Origin: Actinomycetes bacterium
GTDB lineage: Bacteria; Actinomycetota; Actinomycetes; Actinomycetales; Cellulomonadaceae
DNA length: 64,000 nucleotides
Direction: 5' to 3'
NCBI GenBank assembly: GCA_021778635.1
Contig: JAJYCD010000004.1
Span: 17,210 to 81,209, forward strand
Each line of letters begins with the position of its first letter. Positions within the stretch are counted from its first letter, which is position 1. Position numbers and translations under genes: made by a program. Below the pieces are notes generated by a model. The model made no database searches, was not told the DNA's origin, and worked only from the letters and a program-made list of their open reading frames with translations. This document shows positions 49,734-58,753 of the stretch, piece after piece.

Positions 49734-50672
49734 TCACGTGACGGTGATGGTGCGGGAGTCGCTCATCGGCGTCCCGCCCTCGCCGTCGGAGAGGTCCTCC
49801 TCGGTGACGACGACCGTGTAGGAGCCGGGGTCGAGCGGCACGGCGAACGAGTACGGCGCGAACGTCTGACCTTCCGACGTCATGGTGAAGCCCGAGCGGA
49901 CCGTCGCACCGCCCGCGTCGAGGACGGCCCACGCGAGGGTCGCCTCGAAGACCGCCGCGTCGCCGGACACGGTGACCGGTGACGCGCTCACGGTCCCCTC
50001 GGTCGGTCGGTCGATCTGGACCAGCAGCCGGACGTCGAGCGGGTCGGCGCGTGTGACCGGAGCGTCCCACGCGACGGCTCCCCAGAGCTCGCCGGCCGGG
50101 CTCCCGTCGATCGTCAGCATCACCGGCGCCGCTGGCTGGCCGGCCGCGTCGGTGACGGTGTAGACGAGCTGCTGGATCATCAACGCGGCACCCGCCGAGC
50201 CGACCTGCGCGGTCCGCGCATCGGCGGACAGGTCGACGACGATGGTCCCGGAGCTCTGGTGCACATCGAGCACCGTGGTCGACCGGTTCCAGGTGCCGGC
50301 GTAGTCGGGGTCGGTCGGCCCGGCGATCATCGCCTCGACGGCAGAGCGGACCGGGTCGGCCGTCCGCACCGCGCGGAGCTCGCGCGCGAGCCGGAAGCCG
50401 GTTCGGGTGTCGACCAGGAAGTAGGCCGGCACGTCGACCGGCGGACCTGTCGGCGTCGCGGTGGAGGGCGTCGTCGCGGTGGAGGTCGGCGTCGGGACGG
50501 TCGCCGTGGGGCGAGCCGAGGTCGCGGGTGACGCGCTCGGCTCACTCGTCGAGCACCCGGCCAGCACGGTGATCGCGACGGTCAGCGCCGCGATCACGAG
50601 AAGCCGGCCGACACGGTACGGCGAGCGTACGTGGTACTTCCTTGTCGGCATTCGCAGCCCGATGTCGCGCAT
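49734..50672 (-). CDS. GerMN/Gmad2-domain lipoprotein
   Basis: A 312-aa lipoprotein. After a basic N-terminus the signal helix ends in the lipobox LAGC, followed by a Thr/Pro/Ser-rich linker. Next come a GerMN-like domain (PAYFLVDTRTGFRLARELR; GTIVVDLSADAR; MIQQLVYTVTDA) and a Gmad2 immunoglobulin-like domain (LLVQIDRPTEGTVSASPVTVSGDAAVFEATLAW). It is anchored on the outer face of the membrane, with a probable cell-envelope role. Three Met codons compete as start (50681, 50672, 50651); the middle one has the best-spaced GGGA. It is convergent with the sucrose phosphorylase gene. Confidence 0.85.
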   Translation of the reverse strand: MRDIGLRMPTRKYHVRSPYRVGRLLVIAALTVAITVLAGCSTSEPSASPATSARPTATVPTPTSTATTPSTATPTGPPVDVPAYFLVDTRTGFRLARELRAVRTADPVRSAVEAMIAGPTDPDYAGTWNRSTTVLDVHQSSGTIVVDLSADARTAQVGSAGAALMIQQLVYTVTDAAGQPAAPVMLTIDGSPAGELWGAVAWDAPVTRADPLDVRLLVQIDRPTEGTVSASPVTVSGDAAVFEATLAWAVLDAGGATVRSGFTMTSEGQTFAPYSFAVPLDPGSYTVVVTEEDLSDGEGGTPMSDSRTITVT

Positions 50673-50772
50673 GAGGCACATCCCGTGGGCTGCCCCGACC
50701 GGGACGCTCCTGGTGACGGGTCGCCCTCACCTCAGTCTGGCACCGTCACGTGCTCGCGGCCATGCGGACCGC

Positions 50773-52239
50773 TCAGGTCTGCGGAGCCAGCAGCCAGTCC
50801 ATCGCCTGCCGTGCCGTCCACCCGTGCGGGTGCAGCTCCGCGAGGCGGCGTGCGCCGTCGAGGTCGGCACCGAGCGTGATGAGCGCCTCCTCGGTGTAGC
50901 CGTCCGTACGCGTCTGGCCGAGGCCGATGTTCGCCGTCAACGAGTTGCACAGGCAGGCCCGACCGTCGGTGTCCGCCGCGGTGCCGCCCTTGCGCACGTG
51001 CAGGTGCACGGGCTCGGCGGGGCAGCGGTAGCCGACGGACCCGGTGTCGCGGACGAACGCTGTCCGCAGGTAGCCGAGGTCGCACAGCCGCGGACGGTCG
51101 GCGCTCGTGGTCGCGTCGGAGAGCGTGCCGGGGAGCTGCGCGACCTTGAACGGGAACCCGGTCGGTGACGCCAACGGATCGGTGCGCACCTCGAGCGTGC
51201 CGGCCCGCAGGAGCTCACGGAGCTGGGAACGCAGGGCCGGCGTGAGACCGGACTCGTCGGCCAGCGCGAAGAGCGTGCCGATCTGGACGCCGACGGCGCC
51301 GCTCGCCCGGGCCGCGGCGATCCCCTCGGGCGTGCCGTAGGACCCGGCGAGCCAGAACGGCAGCCCGACCTCGGCGACCTTGGCGAGGTCGGCCGCGTCG
51401 CGGGGGCCGAAGACCGGTTGCCCGAGGTCGTCGAACGTGGGGCGCCCTCGCGGGGGAGCGTTGTGGCCGCCGGCGCCGGGGCCCTCGACGACGAATCCCT
51501 CGGGGCGGATCTGGGCGTCGCGCGCGAGGTACGCGGCCAGGGCGTGGGCCGAGACGATCGCGACGAAGGCCGGGCGCCGGATCGTCGGGAGGTCCGGCCC
51601 GAGGAGCGCGTGCGGGTCGAGGTCCACCGTGTGCGTGCCCGCGTCGGCTCCGGTCACGTCGATCGCGAGGCGCACCGGACGATGCTCTGACAGCTCGTCC
51701 AGCAGGCGCGGGATGTCGCGCGGGATGCCGGCACCCATGAGGACGACGTCGACCCCGGCCAGCATCGCGCCGTAGGCGGCCGCCGGGGTGGCCATCTGGA
51801 CCTTCTCGAGGAAGTTGATCCCGACCGGGCCGGTGTGTCCCTGCTTCGCGAGCCACACCTCGACGAAGTTCGCGACCACCGCGAGCTCCTGCGCCGCCTG
51901 GTTCTGACGGAGTGCGAGGCGCGGGACGGGGGAGTACGGGGTCCCGTCGGGTCGGCCGCCGGAGCGGTAGTAGCGCTCGAGCACCCGCGCGGCTGTCGCA
52001 GGGACCGGGAAGGCCCCGAGCGCACGTCGGACGGCGCCGTCGAGATCGCCGTCCTGCAGGCGGCGCGCGACCACGAGATCGAGAGCGGTTCCGGAGACGA
52101 CGCCGAGGTTCCCGCTGCGAGCAACCTCCGCGGCGAGGCGCCACGAGGAGACGCCGACGCCCATGCCGCCCTGGATCACGACGGGAAGGGGGAGGACGGG
52201 GAGGCGGGTCGTGCGGGACGTGACGGTGGCGGCTGTCAT
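50773..52239 (-). CDS. Nitronate monooxygenase-family FMN enzyme
   Basis: A 488-aa TIM-barrel flavoprotein with the family N-terminus LPVVIQGGMGVGVSSWRLA and the FMN region VEGPGAGGHNAPPRG, followed by GLPFWLAGSYGTPEGIAAA and GAVGVQIGTLFALADESG. It is longer than small nitronate monooxygenases (about 320-360 aa). A C-terminal block with conserved-looking Cys residues (RLCDLG, YRCP, CLCNSL) may form a cap. It probably oxidises nitronates or related compounds with FMN. A tight cluster of CCTACG boxes lies 19-53 bp upstream of the ATG and is likely its operator/promoter. Confidence 0.88.
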   Translation of the reverse strand: MTAATVTSRTTRLPVLPLPVVIQGGMGVGVSSWRLAAEVARSGNLGVVSGTALDLVVARRLQDGDLDGAVRRALGAFPVPATAARVLERYYRSGGRPDGTPYSPVPRLALRQNQAAQELAVVANFVEVWLAKQGHTGPVGINFLEKVQMATPAAAYGAMLAGVDVVLMGAGIPRDIPRLLDELSEHRPVRLAIDVTGADAGTHTVDLDPHALLGPDLPTIRRPAFVAIVSAHALAAYLARDAQIRPEGFVVEGPGAGGHNAPPRGRPTFDDLGQPVFGPRDAADLAKVAEVGLPFWLAGSYGTPEGIAAARASGAVGVQIGTLFALADESGLTPALRSQLRELLRAGTLEVRTDPLASPTGFPFKVAQLPGTLSDATTSADRPRLCDLGYLRTAFVRDTGSVGYRCPAEPVHLHVRKGGTAADTDGRACLCNSLTANIGLGQTRTDGYTEEALITLGADLDGARRLAELHPHGWTARQAMDWLLAPQT

Positions 52240-52251
52240 GCGAGCACCCTC

Positions 52252-52797
52252 TCATTTCCTACGGTGGCGTAGGTTACTGAACCGTAGGTTACGTTCGCGC
52301 GAGCCCACCCGGGACCAAAGTCCTAGGTGCACCGTAGCGCTTGCGTTCGTGCTGGTCAGGGCCTCGGCGTCCTGACCGCTCGCGCCCGGGGCGATCGCGG
52401 CGGCCACGTCGCCGTACCCGACCGGGGGCCGATCGTGCACGAGCCGTGCCGTCGCCGCGAGCACCCGACGGGCGGCGACATCGACCGTGGCGGCGAACGC
52501 CGGGTCGGAGCGCGCACGTCGCACCACCGCGGCGACCTTCTCGGGTAGGACGGCGGGAGTGCCGGAGGCGAGAGCGATGTCGTACCCGGCGTCGATGGTC
52601 CTGACGGCGCGGGCGCCAGGTGACCAGCCGGTGACCGGCGTCGTCGCCGAGAGGGCGTCGGTGACCACCAGTCCGTCGAACCCGAGAGCGTCGCGCAGCA
52701 GGCCCGGCAGAGGGCGCGCGGGGGGTCGGGAGGCGATCGGGCGCCGGCCGAGCGGGGATGGGTGAAGGCCCAGGTCGGATGGGTATGTTGCCCTCAT
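52252..52797 (-). pseudogene. Truncated GH3 glycoside hydrolase remnant
   Basis: A 181-aa frame that resembles only the C-terminal part of GH3 beta-N-acetylhexosaminidases. LLRDALGFDGLVVTDALSAT carries the usual nucleophile-region Asp, followed by GARAVRTIDAGYDIALASG and VAARRVLAATARLV. The N-terminal roughly 300 residues of a working enzyme are missing: upstream sequence goes straight to the neighbouring gene's promoter. The C-terminus runs on through the CCTACG operator cluster as Arg-rich nonsense. It looks like the stump of a deleted gene. Translation from ATG 52797 is possible but a functional enzyme is unlikely. Confidence 0.65.
52258..52292. promoter_or_regulatory. CCTACG/CGTAGG box cluster upstream of nitronate monooxygenase
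   Basis: CCTACG and CGTAGG form a perfect 6-bp dyad (52258-52263 and 52268-52273). The 10-mer CGTAGGTTAC then occurs twice as direct repeats 15 bp apart (52268-52277, 52283-52292). Three boxes within 35 bp, just before the enzyme start, look like an operator for a dimeric repressor such as a TetR-family protein. The family assignment is inferred. Confidence 0.55.
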
Positions 52798-52890
52798 GTC
52801 ACGTCAACCCGCGAGGGAACGGCGGTGCCGCGCCGGCGCGAACGAGCGCGCCGCCGAGCCGGCAGCGGCGCCCCTCTCGCGAGGCTCGGC

Positions 52891-55536
52891 ATGAGGCGTC
52901 TCGGTCGTCGCCGACGGTGGGCCCTCGTCGCCCTCGGTGCGGTCGTCGTCGCCGGTGCGGCCGCGGCGGTCTCGGTGACCAGGTCGCCGACCGTCGTCAC
53001 CCGGGACCGGATGGTCGCCGGGACGCCGGAGTCGGGAGCACCGGTCGAGCTCGACACGACGCTGTACCTCCCAGCACGCACGCCGGCCCCCGCGGTGCTG
53101 CTCGCCCACGGGTTCGGCGGGTCGAAGACGGACCTCGGTCCCGAGGCGCGCTCGCTCGCCGAGCACGGCTACGTCGTCCTCACCTACACCGCGCGCGGCT
53201 TCGGTCGGTCCGGGGGCCTGATCCACCTGGACTCCCCGGCGTACGAGGTCGCGGACGCGAAGGACCTGGTGTCCTACCTCGCGACGTTGCCCCAGGTGCT
53301 CACCGACGCCGCAGGTGACCCACGGGTCGGGGTGGCGGGCTCGTCCTACGGCGGGGCGCTCGCCCTCCTGCTCGGCGCCGCCGATCCTCGCGTGGACGCG
53401 ATCGGGGCCGACATCACGTGGAGCGACCTCACGCAGGCGCTCTTCCCGAACGCGGTCGTCGCTGCCCGCACGGACGTCACGGGCGGGCCGGGCACGGGCG
53501 CGGTGTCCGCGGGAGACGTCTCCGGGGGCGGCGTGTTCAAGAAGATGTGGGCCTCCGAGCTCTTCGCGTCGGCCTCGGTGGCGTCCTCACCGGCATCACC
53601 GGCGTCGTCCTTGGAGGCGCAGGCCGGCCCGTGCGGGCGGTTCGCACCCGATCTCTGCGCGGGGTACCAGCAGGCCGCGCAGACCGGCGAGCCCGGACCG
53701 GGCCTGGTGGCACTCCTGCGCGCCTCGAGCCCGGCAGGCGTCCTCGGCCGCATCACCGCGCCGACGTTGCTCAGCCAGGGGGAGGACGACTCGTTGTTCA
53801 CCCTCTCCCAGGCCGACGAGAACGCGGCCGGGATCGCGGCGCACGGGACGCCGGTGCGCATGGTGTGGCGCTCGGGTGGGCACGACGGCGGCACGTCGAC
53901 CGACGAGCTGGTGACCTCGCTCGAGGGGTGGTTCGACCCGGTTCTCCTGCACGGGACGCGGCCGACGAGCTCGTTCACCATCACGGTGCCGGGCACCGGC
54001 ATCTCCGCAGCGACCGGTCGTGCGGTCGCCCAGACCCTCCAGGCGGCCGACGGGTACCCGAGCAGCCGCACGATCCACGTGCCGGTCGCCGGACCCCCGC
54101 AGACGGTCCAGGCGCCGGCAGGTGGGAGCCCGGCGGCGATCAGCTCGGTCCCCGGCGTCGGAGGACTGCTCGCCGCAGCGGCGTCGACGGGTGTGCCGTC
54201 AGGGTTGTCGGCGGTCCCGGGTCAGGTCGCCCGATTCGCGTCGGCGCCGCTCCCGACCGCGCTGCTCCTCGCGGGCGGGTCCACGATCTCGCTCGAGATC
54301 ACCGCGTCCGACGCACGCGATGCCACGCTGTTCGCCTCCGTGCATGTCGTGGGCGCCGGGGGGACGGACGTGCTGCCGGCCGGGCTGGTCGCGCCGGTCC
54401 GCCTCGTCGGGCTCACCCCGGGTGCCCCGCGGGCGGTGACGATCCGCCTGCCGGCGGTCGTCAGCAGCGTCCCCGCGGGGGATCGGCTCGTGGTGGAGAT
54501 CGGCACGACCGACCTCGCCTACGCGCTCCCCACCGCGCCGCGCGCCTACACGATCGCGCTGACCGACGGCGTGCTCGCTGCCGCGACCGTCGACGGGCGG
54601 ATCCTGCGCGGCGGGCAGCCATGGACGTGGCTGATCGTCGGTCTCGTGGCGATCACGGTGCTCGTCGTCGGACTGGCGGCGGCGTCGGCCGGTCGGCGGC
54701 GCCGGCGAACGCTCGTGGCTGAGCTCGGCGGCGTGCCGGTGGCGGTCGACGCCCTCACGAAGCAGTACGGCGACGGCTACCGGGCGGTCGACGGGGTGAC
54801 GTTCCGGGTCGAGGCCGGGCAGGTGGTCGGACTCCTCGGCCCGAACGGCGCCGGGAAGACGACGACCCTGCGCGTGCTCATGGGGCTGATCCGACCCACG
54901 TCGGGCACCGTGCGCGTGTTCGGCGAGCTCGTCGAGGCGGGCGCGCCGGTGCTCTCGCGGATCGGGTCGTTCGTCGAGGGGCCGGGGCTGCTGCCGCACC
55001 TGTCGGGGCGGGACAACCTGCGCCTGTACTGGGCGGCCACCGGCCGGCCGACGGCGGACTCCGAGCTCGACACCGCGCTCGAGATCGCCGGCCTCGGGGG
55101 CTCGGTCGACCGGCTCGTGAAGACCTACAGCCAGGGGATGCGGCAACGGCTCGCGATCGCCCAGGCGATGCTCGGCCTGCCGGAGCTCCTGGTGCTCGAC
55201 GAACCGACGAACGGCCTCGACCCCCTGCAGATCGCGGAGATGCGCGAGGTGCTTCGGCGCTACGCGGCGACCGGGCGCACCGTCGTGATCTCGAGCCACC
55301 TGCTGGCCGAGGTCGAGCAGACGTGCACGCACGTGGTCGTGATGCACAAGGGCCGGCTGGTCGCCGTCGGGTCGGTCGCCGAGATCGCCGCTGCGGGTCG
55401 CAGGCAGCTCGCGGTCGAGGACCCGGATCGCGCCATGGCGATCCTCGCGGCCGCCGGGGTCTCGGCGCAGGCGGTTCCCGCCCGGCGATCCCTCGAGGAC
55501 ATCTTCATCGAGATGGTGGGCGAGGATCGTGACTGA
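52891..55536 (+). CDS. Alpha/beta hydrolase fused to an ABC transporter ATPase
   Basis: An 881-aa fusion. Residues 8-30 are a signal-anchor helix. Residues 35-560 hold an X-Pro dipeptidyl-peptidase-like alpha/beta hydrolase (VLLAHGFGGSKTDLG; elbow VGVAGSSYGGALAL; SQGEDDSLF; SGGHDGGTS) with a beta-rich tail. A second helix (TWLIVGLVAITVLVVGLAAAS) near 590 leads to an ABC ATPase with LLGPNGAGKTTTLRVLMG, YSQGMRQRLAIAQ, VLDEPTNGLDP and a DrrA-like C-terminus. This topology puts the hydrolase outside and the ATPase inside. The permease gene overlaps its end by 8 bp. ATG 52891 follows GCGAGG; longer frames start within the upstream pseudogene region. Confidence 0.88.
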   Translation: MRRLGRRRRWALVALGAVVVAGAAAAVSVTRSPTVVTRDRMVAGTPESGAPVELDTTLYLPARTPAPAVLLAHGFGGSKTDLGPEARSLAEHGYVVLTYTARGFGRSGGLIHLDSPAYEVADAKDLVSYLATLPQVLTDAAGDPRVGVAGSSYGGALALLLGAADPRVDAIGADITWSDLTQALFPNAVVAARTDVTGGPGTGAVSAGDVSGGGVFKKMWASELFASASVASSPASPASSLEAQAGPCGRFAPDLCAGYQQAAQTGEPGPGLVALLRASSPAGVLGRITAPTLLSQGEDDSLFTLSQADENAAGIAAHGTPVRMVWRSGGHDGGTSTDELVTSLEGWFDPVLLHGTRPTSSFTITVPGTGISAATGRAVAQTLQAADGYPSSRTIHVPVAGPPQTVQAPAGGSPAAISSVPGVGGLLAAAASTGVPSGLSAVPGQVARFASAPLPTALLLAGGSTISLEITASDARDATLFASVHVVGAGGTDVLPAGLVAPVRLVGLTPGAPRAVTIRLPAVVSSVPAGDRLVVEIGTTDLAYALPTAPRAYTIALTDGVLAAATVDGRILRGGQPWTWLIVGLVAITVLVVGLAAASAGRRRRRTLVAELGGVPVAVDALTKQYGDGYRAVDGVTFRVEAGQVVGLLGPNGAGKTTTLRVLMGLIRPTSGTVRVFGELVEAGAPVLSRIGSFVEGPGLLPHLSGRDNLRLYWAATGRPTADSELDTALEIAGLGGSVDRLVKTYSQGMRQRLAIAQAMLGLPELLVLDEPTNGLDPLQIAEMREVLRRYAATGRTVVISSHLLAEVEQTCTHVVVMHKGRLVAVGSVAEIAAAGRRQLAVEDPDRAMAILAAAGVSAQAVPARRSLEDIFIEMVGEDRD

Positions 55537-56485
55537 ACCGGAGGCCCAGGTCGGCGAGTCGACGGACCGACCCGCGCCGACGCGACGTGGGGTCCACGAC
55601 CGACTCGCGCGGATGGCGGGCGTGCACGACAACGGCTTCCGGCCCGGACGGACGTTGCGCCTGCGGGTCGAGTTCACCCGGCAGCTCCGCCGTCGGCGCA
55701 CCCAGCTCGCGGCGGCAGTCCTCCTGGTGCTGCCGGTGGTCATCGCCGTCGCGTTCCGCGTCAGCTCGTCGTCGGGGTCGTCGGGTGGCGGGGCGCGGCC
55801 CGGGGGAGGCTCCGGCTCGGCTCTCGTGACGCTCGCGACGACGGGTGCGACGAACTTCGCGCTGTTCACCGAGTTCGCCTCGGCCGGCTTCCTCCTGGTG
55901 GTGGTCGTGGCGCTGTTCTGCGGTGACACGGTCGCGAGCGAGGCGAGCTGGTCGTCGCTGCGCTACCTGCTCGCGATCCCGGTCCCGCGGTCGCGGCTGC
56001 TGCGGCAGAAGCTCGCGGTCGGTCTGACGCTGAGCGTCGGCGCGAACGTGCTGCTGCCGGCGTGGTCGTTCCTCGTCGGCGGGGCGTTCTTCGGGTGGGC
56101 GCCGGGTCGCTCTCCGCTCGGCGGCACCTTCACCGCCGGGGTCGCGCTGCAGCGGCTGGCGGTCGTCGTCGCGTACGCGAGCGTGCAGGCGCTCGTCGTG
56201 GCGGCGCTGGCGTTCCTGCTGAGCGTGGTGACGGATGCGCCGCTCGGTGCCGTCGGCGGGGCGACGATGCTCGTGGTGGTGTCGAACATCCTCGACTCGA
56301 TCAGCGCGCTCGACCCGTACCGCCAGTACCTGCCGACCCACTTCCAGTACTCGTGGCTCGACGCGCTCGGTCCGACGATCGTCTGGGACGACATGATGCG
56401 CGGGACGGGTGCGGCGCTGGTCTACGCGTCCGTGTTCTTCGCGGCGGCGTGGTGGGCGTTCCAGCGCAAGGACGTCGTCAGCTGA
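55529..56485 (+). CDS. ABC-2 type permease partner of the hydrolase-ATPase fusion
   Basis: A 318-aa membrane protein with six helices (for example LAAAVLLVLPVVIAVAFRV, AGFLLVVVVALFCGDTVA, LQRLAVVVAYASVQALVVAALAF, ALVYASVFFAAAWWAF). SEASWSSLRYLLAIPVPRSRLLRQKL is the ABC-2 coupling region, and the C-terminal FQRKDVVS is typical. GTG 55529 overlaps the fusion gene by 8 bp, so the two proteins should form one exporter. A Ser/Gly-rich loop (SSSSGSSGGGARPGGGSG) after the first helix lies outside. The cargo is unknown. Confidence 0.9.
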   Translation: MTEPEAQVGESTDRPAPTRRGVHDRLARMAGVHDNGFRPGRTLRLRVEFTRQLRRRRTQLAAAVLLVLPVVIAVAFRVSSSSGSSGGGARPGGGSGSALVTLATTGATNFALFTEFASAGFLLVVVVALFCGDTVASEASWSSLRYLLAIPVPRSRLLRQKLAVGLTLSVGANVLLPAWSFLVGGAFFGWAPGRSPLGGTFTAGVALQRLAVVVAYASVQALVVAALAFLLSVVTDAPLGAVGGATMLVVVSNILDSISALDPYRQYLPTHFQYSWLDALGPTIVWDDMMRGTGAALVYASVFFAAAWWAFQRKDVVS

Positions 56486-56699
56486 TGGTCGGCCCGGTCG
56501 GGGCGAGCAGGCCCTCCCCGCGTGCGCGTCGGACGTGCGCACCACGGCTGCGCCGCGCCGGCCGCGACCCGGCCTCCCGGCGTGCGTCGCCGGAGGACGA
56601 TGGGTGCGTGCCTCCTGCCACGCGTCCAGGGCGATCGACCATCGGCGGCGTCGCCGCGGCGCCGTGGCTGCGCTCGCCCGTCGCGGCGGGGAGCCCGAC

Positions 56700-57872
56700 G
56701 TGACCTTCGCCCTGCTCGCGTTGATCTGCCTGGCGGGCATCGCCGGGCCGCTGCTGGCGGTCTCCCGTCGGTGGGGGCTGCCCGTCGTCGTCGGCGAGCT
56801 CGCGGTCGGCATCGCGCTCGGCCCGATGGGCGCCGGGGCCGTGGACGCGACCGAGCCCACGTTCGCCTTCATGGCGACGATCGGCTTCGCGCTGGTCATG
56901 TTCGTCACCGGCTCGCACGTGCCGGTCGCGGACGCCCGGCTGCGTCAGGCGTTGCCCGGCGGTCTCCTCCGCGCGGTGGTCGTCGGCGTCGCATCGGTCC
57001 CGCTCGCGATGCTCCTCGCGGACGTGTTCGACACCGGCCATGCGGCCCTGTACGCGGTGCTGCTGGCGTCATCCTCCGCGGCGCTGATCCTGCCGATCGT
57101 GGACGCGCTGCACCTCACGGGCGGTTCGGTCCTGCGGCTGCTGCCCCAGGTGGCCATCGCCGACACCGCGTGCATCGTGGCGGTCCCCCTCGCGATCGAG
57201 CCCGCCCACGCCGGGCGGGCCGCTCTCGGTGCCGTGGTCGTCGTGGCCTGCGCGGGCGTCCTGTTCCTCGCGCTGCGTGCCGCCGAGCGCCGGGGCTGGC
57301 GGGTCGCGCTCCATCGGCTCTCCGACCGCCGCAAGTTCGCGCTCGAGCTGCGGATCAGTCTCGCGGCTCTGTTCGGGCTGGCGGCCGTCGCTCAGGCCAG
57401 CGCGGTGTCGGTGATGCTCGCGGGCTTCGCGTGCGGCCTCGCGGTCGCGGCCGTCGGCGAGCCGAGGCGGCTGGCCCGGCAGCTCTTCGCGATCACCGAA
57501 GGGTTCTTCGGCCCCCTGTTCTTCATCTGGCTCGGTGCTTCGCTGGATCTGCACGCCCTTGCGCACCGGCCGGCGCTGATCGGACTGGGTCTCGCCCTCG
57601 GGGTCGGCGCGGTGCTCACCCACCTCGTGCCGCGCGCGTTCGGGCAGCCGGTCGCGATGGGCGGGCTCGCCGCCGCGCAGCTCGGGGTCCCGGTCGGTGC
57701 GGCCGCGCTCGGGACGCAGCTGCACCTGCTGACCGACGGCGAACCCGCGGCACTTCTCCTGGGGGCCCTGGTGACGATCGCCGTCGCCGCCGCCGCGGCG
57801 GGCCACGCCGGCCACGTCCAGGCCGGGGCCGTCGGACCGGACGGTTCGGTGGCGGGCTCGCCCTCGGCGTGA
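56700..57872 (+). CDS. Cation:proton antiporter (CPA2/KefB-like)
   Basis: A 390-aa membrane protein with 11-12 helices and no cytoplasmic TrkA domain. It shows the Na+/H+ exchanger layout: RWGLPVVVGELAVGIALGPMG in helix 2, SSSAALILPIVDAL and LPQVAIADTACIVAVPLAI around the ion pathway, then FGPLFFIWLGASLDL. It exchanges a monovalent cation for protons; which cation is not known. GTG 56700 has GGGGAG upstream, and the preceding 214 bp after the ABC permease hold no recognisable gene. The Ala/Gly-rich C-terminal tail is short. Confidence 0.87.
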   Translation: MTFALLALICLAGIAGPLLAVSRRWGLPVVVGELAVGIALGPMGAGAVDATEPTFAFMATIGFALVMFVTGSHVPVADARLRQALPGGLLRAVVVGVASVPLAMLLADVFDTGHAALYAVLLASSSAALILPIVDALHLTGGSVLRLLPQVAIADTACIVAVPLAIEPAHAGRAALGAVVVVACAGVLFLALRAAERRGWRVALHRLSDRRKFALELRISLAALFGLAAVAQASAVSVMLAGFACGLAVAAVGEPRRLARQLFAITEGFFGPLFFIWLGASLDLHALAHRPALIGLGLALGVGAVLTHLVPRAFGQPVAMGGLAAAQLGVPVGAAALGTQLHLLTDGEPAALLLGALVTIAVAAAAAGHAGHVQAGAVGPDGSVAGSPSA

Positions 57873-58054
57873 CCGTGGAACCGCAGTGGGCCGGCGGTCC
57901 GGGGGACGGGGGCCTCGGTGGCTGGGACGAAGGTCCCAGATTTGGATGCGTGAGGTCGGGCGCGCCATACCCCGAAGCGTCGATCACCCGCTACTGTCTC
58001 GATGTCAACACAGTCCGCCCGGCTCGGACGAGCTGGGCGTGAACGAGGGGTTCA

Positions 58055-58681
58055 ATGATGAGCAACGACGTTCAAGGCACTCGTGGTACGACGACCGTTC
58101 AGGCACCAGCCGCAGCACCGGTTCCCTTCGCGGACCCGGGCGCTCTCGGGCTCGGTGCGTTCGCGCTGACGACGTTCGTCCTCAGCTTCGTCAATGCCGG
58201 GCTCGTGCCGGCGACCGTCGAGCCCGTGGTGTTCGGGCTCGCGCTGTTCTACGGCGGGCTCGCGCAGTTCGCCGCCGGGATCTGGGAGTTCGCGAACCGC
58301 AACGTCTTCGGTGCCACCGCCTTCTGCTCGTACGGTGCGTTCTGGATGGCGTTCTGGTTCCTGGCCCGGTTCACGGACCTCAAGGCGGCGGGCGCGGACG
58401 CCGGCAAGGGCGTCGCGGTGTTCCTGCTCGCGTGGGGCATCTTCACGCTCTACATGACGTTCGCGGCACGGCGGACGACCACGGTGATCTTCCTCGTGTT
58501 CGTGGTCCTCACCCTGACGTTCTTCGCGCTCGCGCTCGGTGACTACACGGGGACGACCACGTACACGCGCGTCGGCGGCGTCCTCGGTATCGTGACAGCG
58601 CTGCTGGCCTGGTACGGGTCGTTCGCCGTCGTGATGAACTCGACCCACAAGCGGGTGGTCCTGCCGGTCGGACCGCAGTAG
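58055..58681 (+). CDS. satP: Acetate uptake transporter (GPR1/FUN34/SatP family)
   Basis: A 208-aa membrane protein with six helices. The family signature appears as FADPGALGLGAFALTTFVLS near residue 25, then VFGLALFYGGLAQFAAGIWEFANRNVFGATAFCSYGAFWM, and VGGVLGIVTALLAWYGSFAVV near the end. It moves acetate (and often succinate) with protons across the cytoplasmic membrane. GAGGGG lies before two adjacent ATG codons (58055, 58058). It is monocistronic, with a two-component system downstream. Confidence 0.93.
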   Translation: MMSNDVQGTRGTTTVQAPAAAPVPFADPGALGLGAFALTTFVLSFVNAGLVPATVEPVVFGLALFYGGLAQFAAGIWEFANRNVFGATAFCSYGAFWMAFWFLARFTDLKAAGADAGKGVAVFLLAWGIFTLYMTFAARRTTTVIFLVFVVLTLTFFALALGDYTGTTTYTRVGGVLGIVTALLAWYGSFAVVMNSTHKRVVLPVGPQ

Positions 58682-58753
58682 CAGCACTCCGGTGAGAGCC
58701 GGTGACGGCACTCCCGGGTGAGCGGTCCCGGGACGGGCGGAGAGGACGGCGCC

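Noticed and set aside
57960-57975. ATACCCC near the satP promoter as a sulfur-regulon site
   Set aside because: Only a half-site; the sequence after it (GAAGCG) does not form the second arm.
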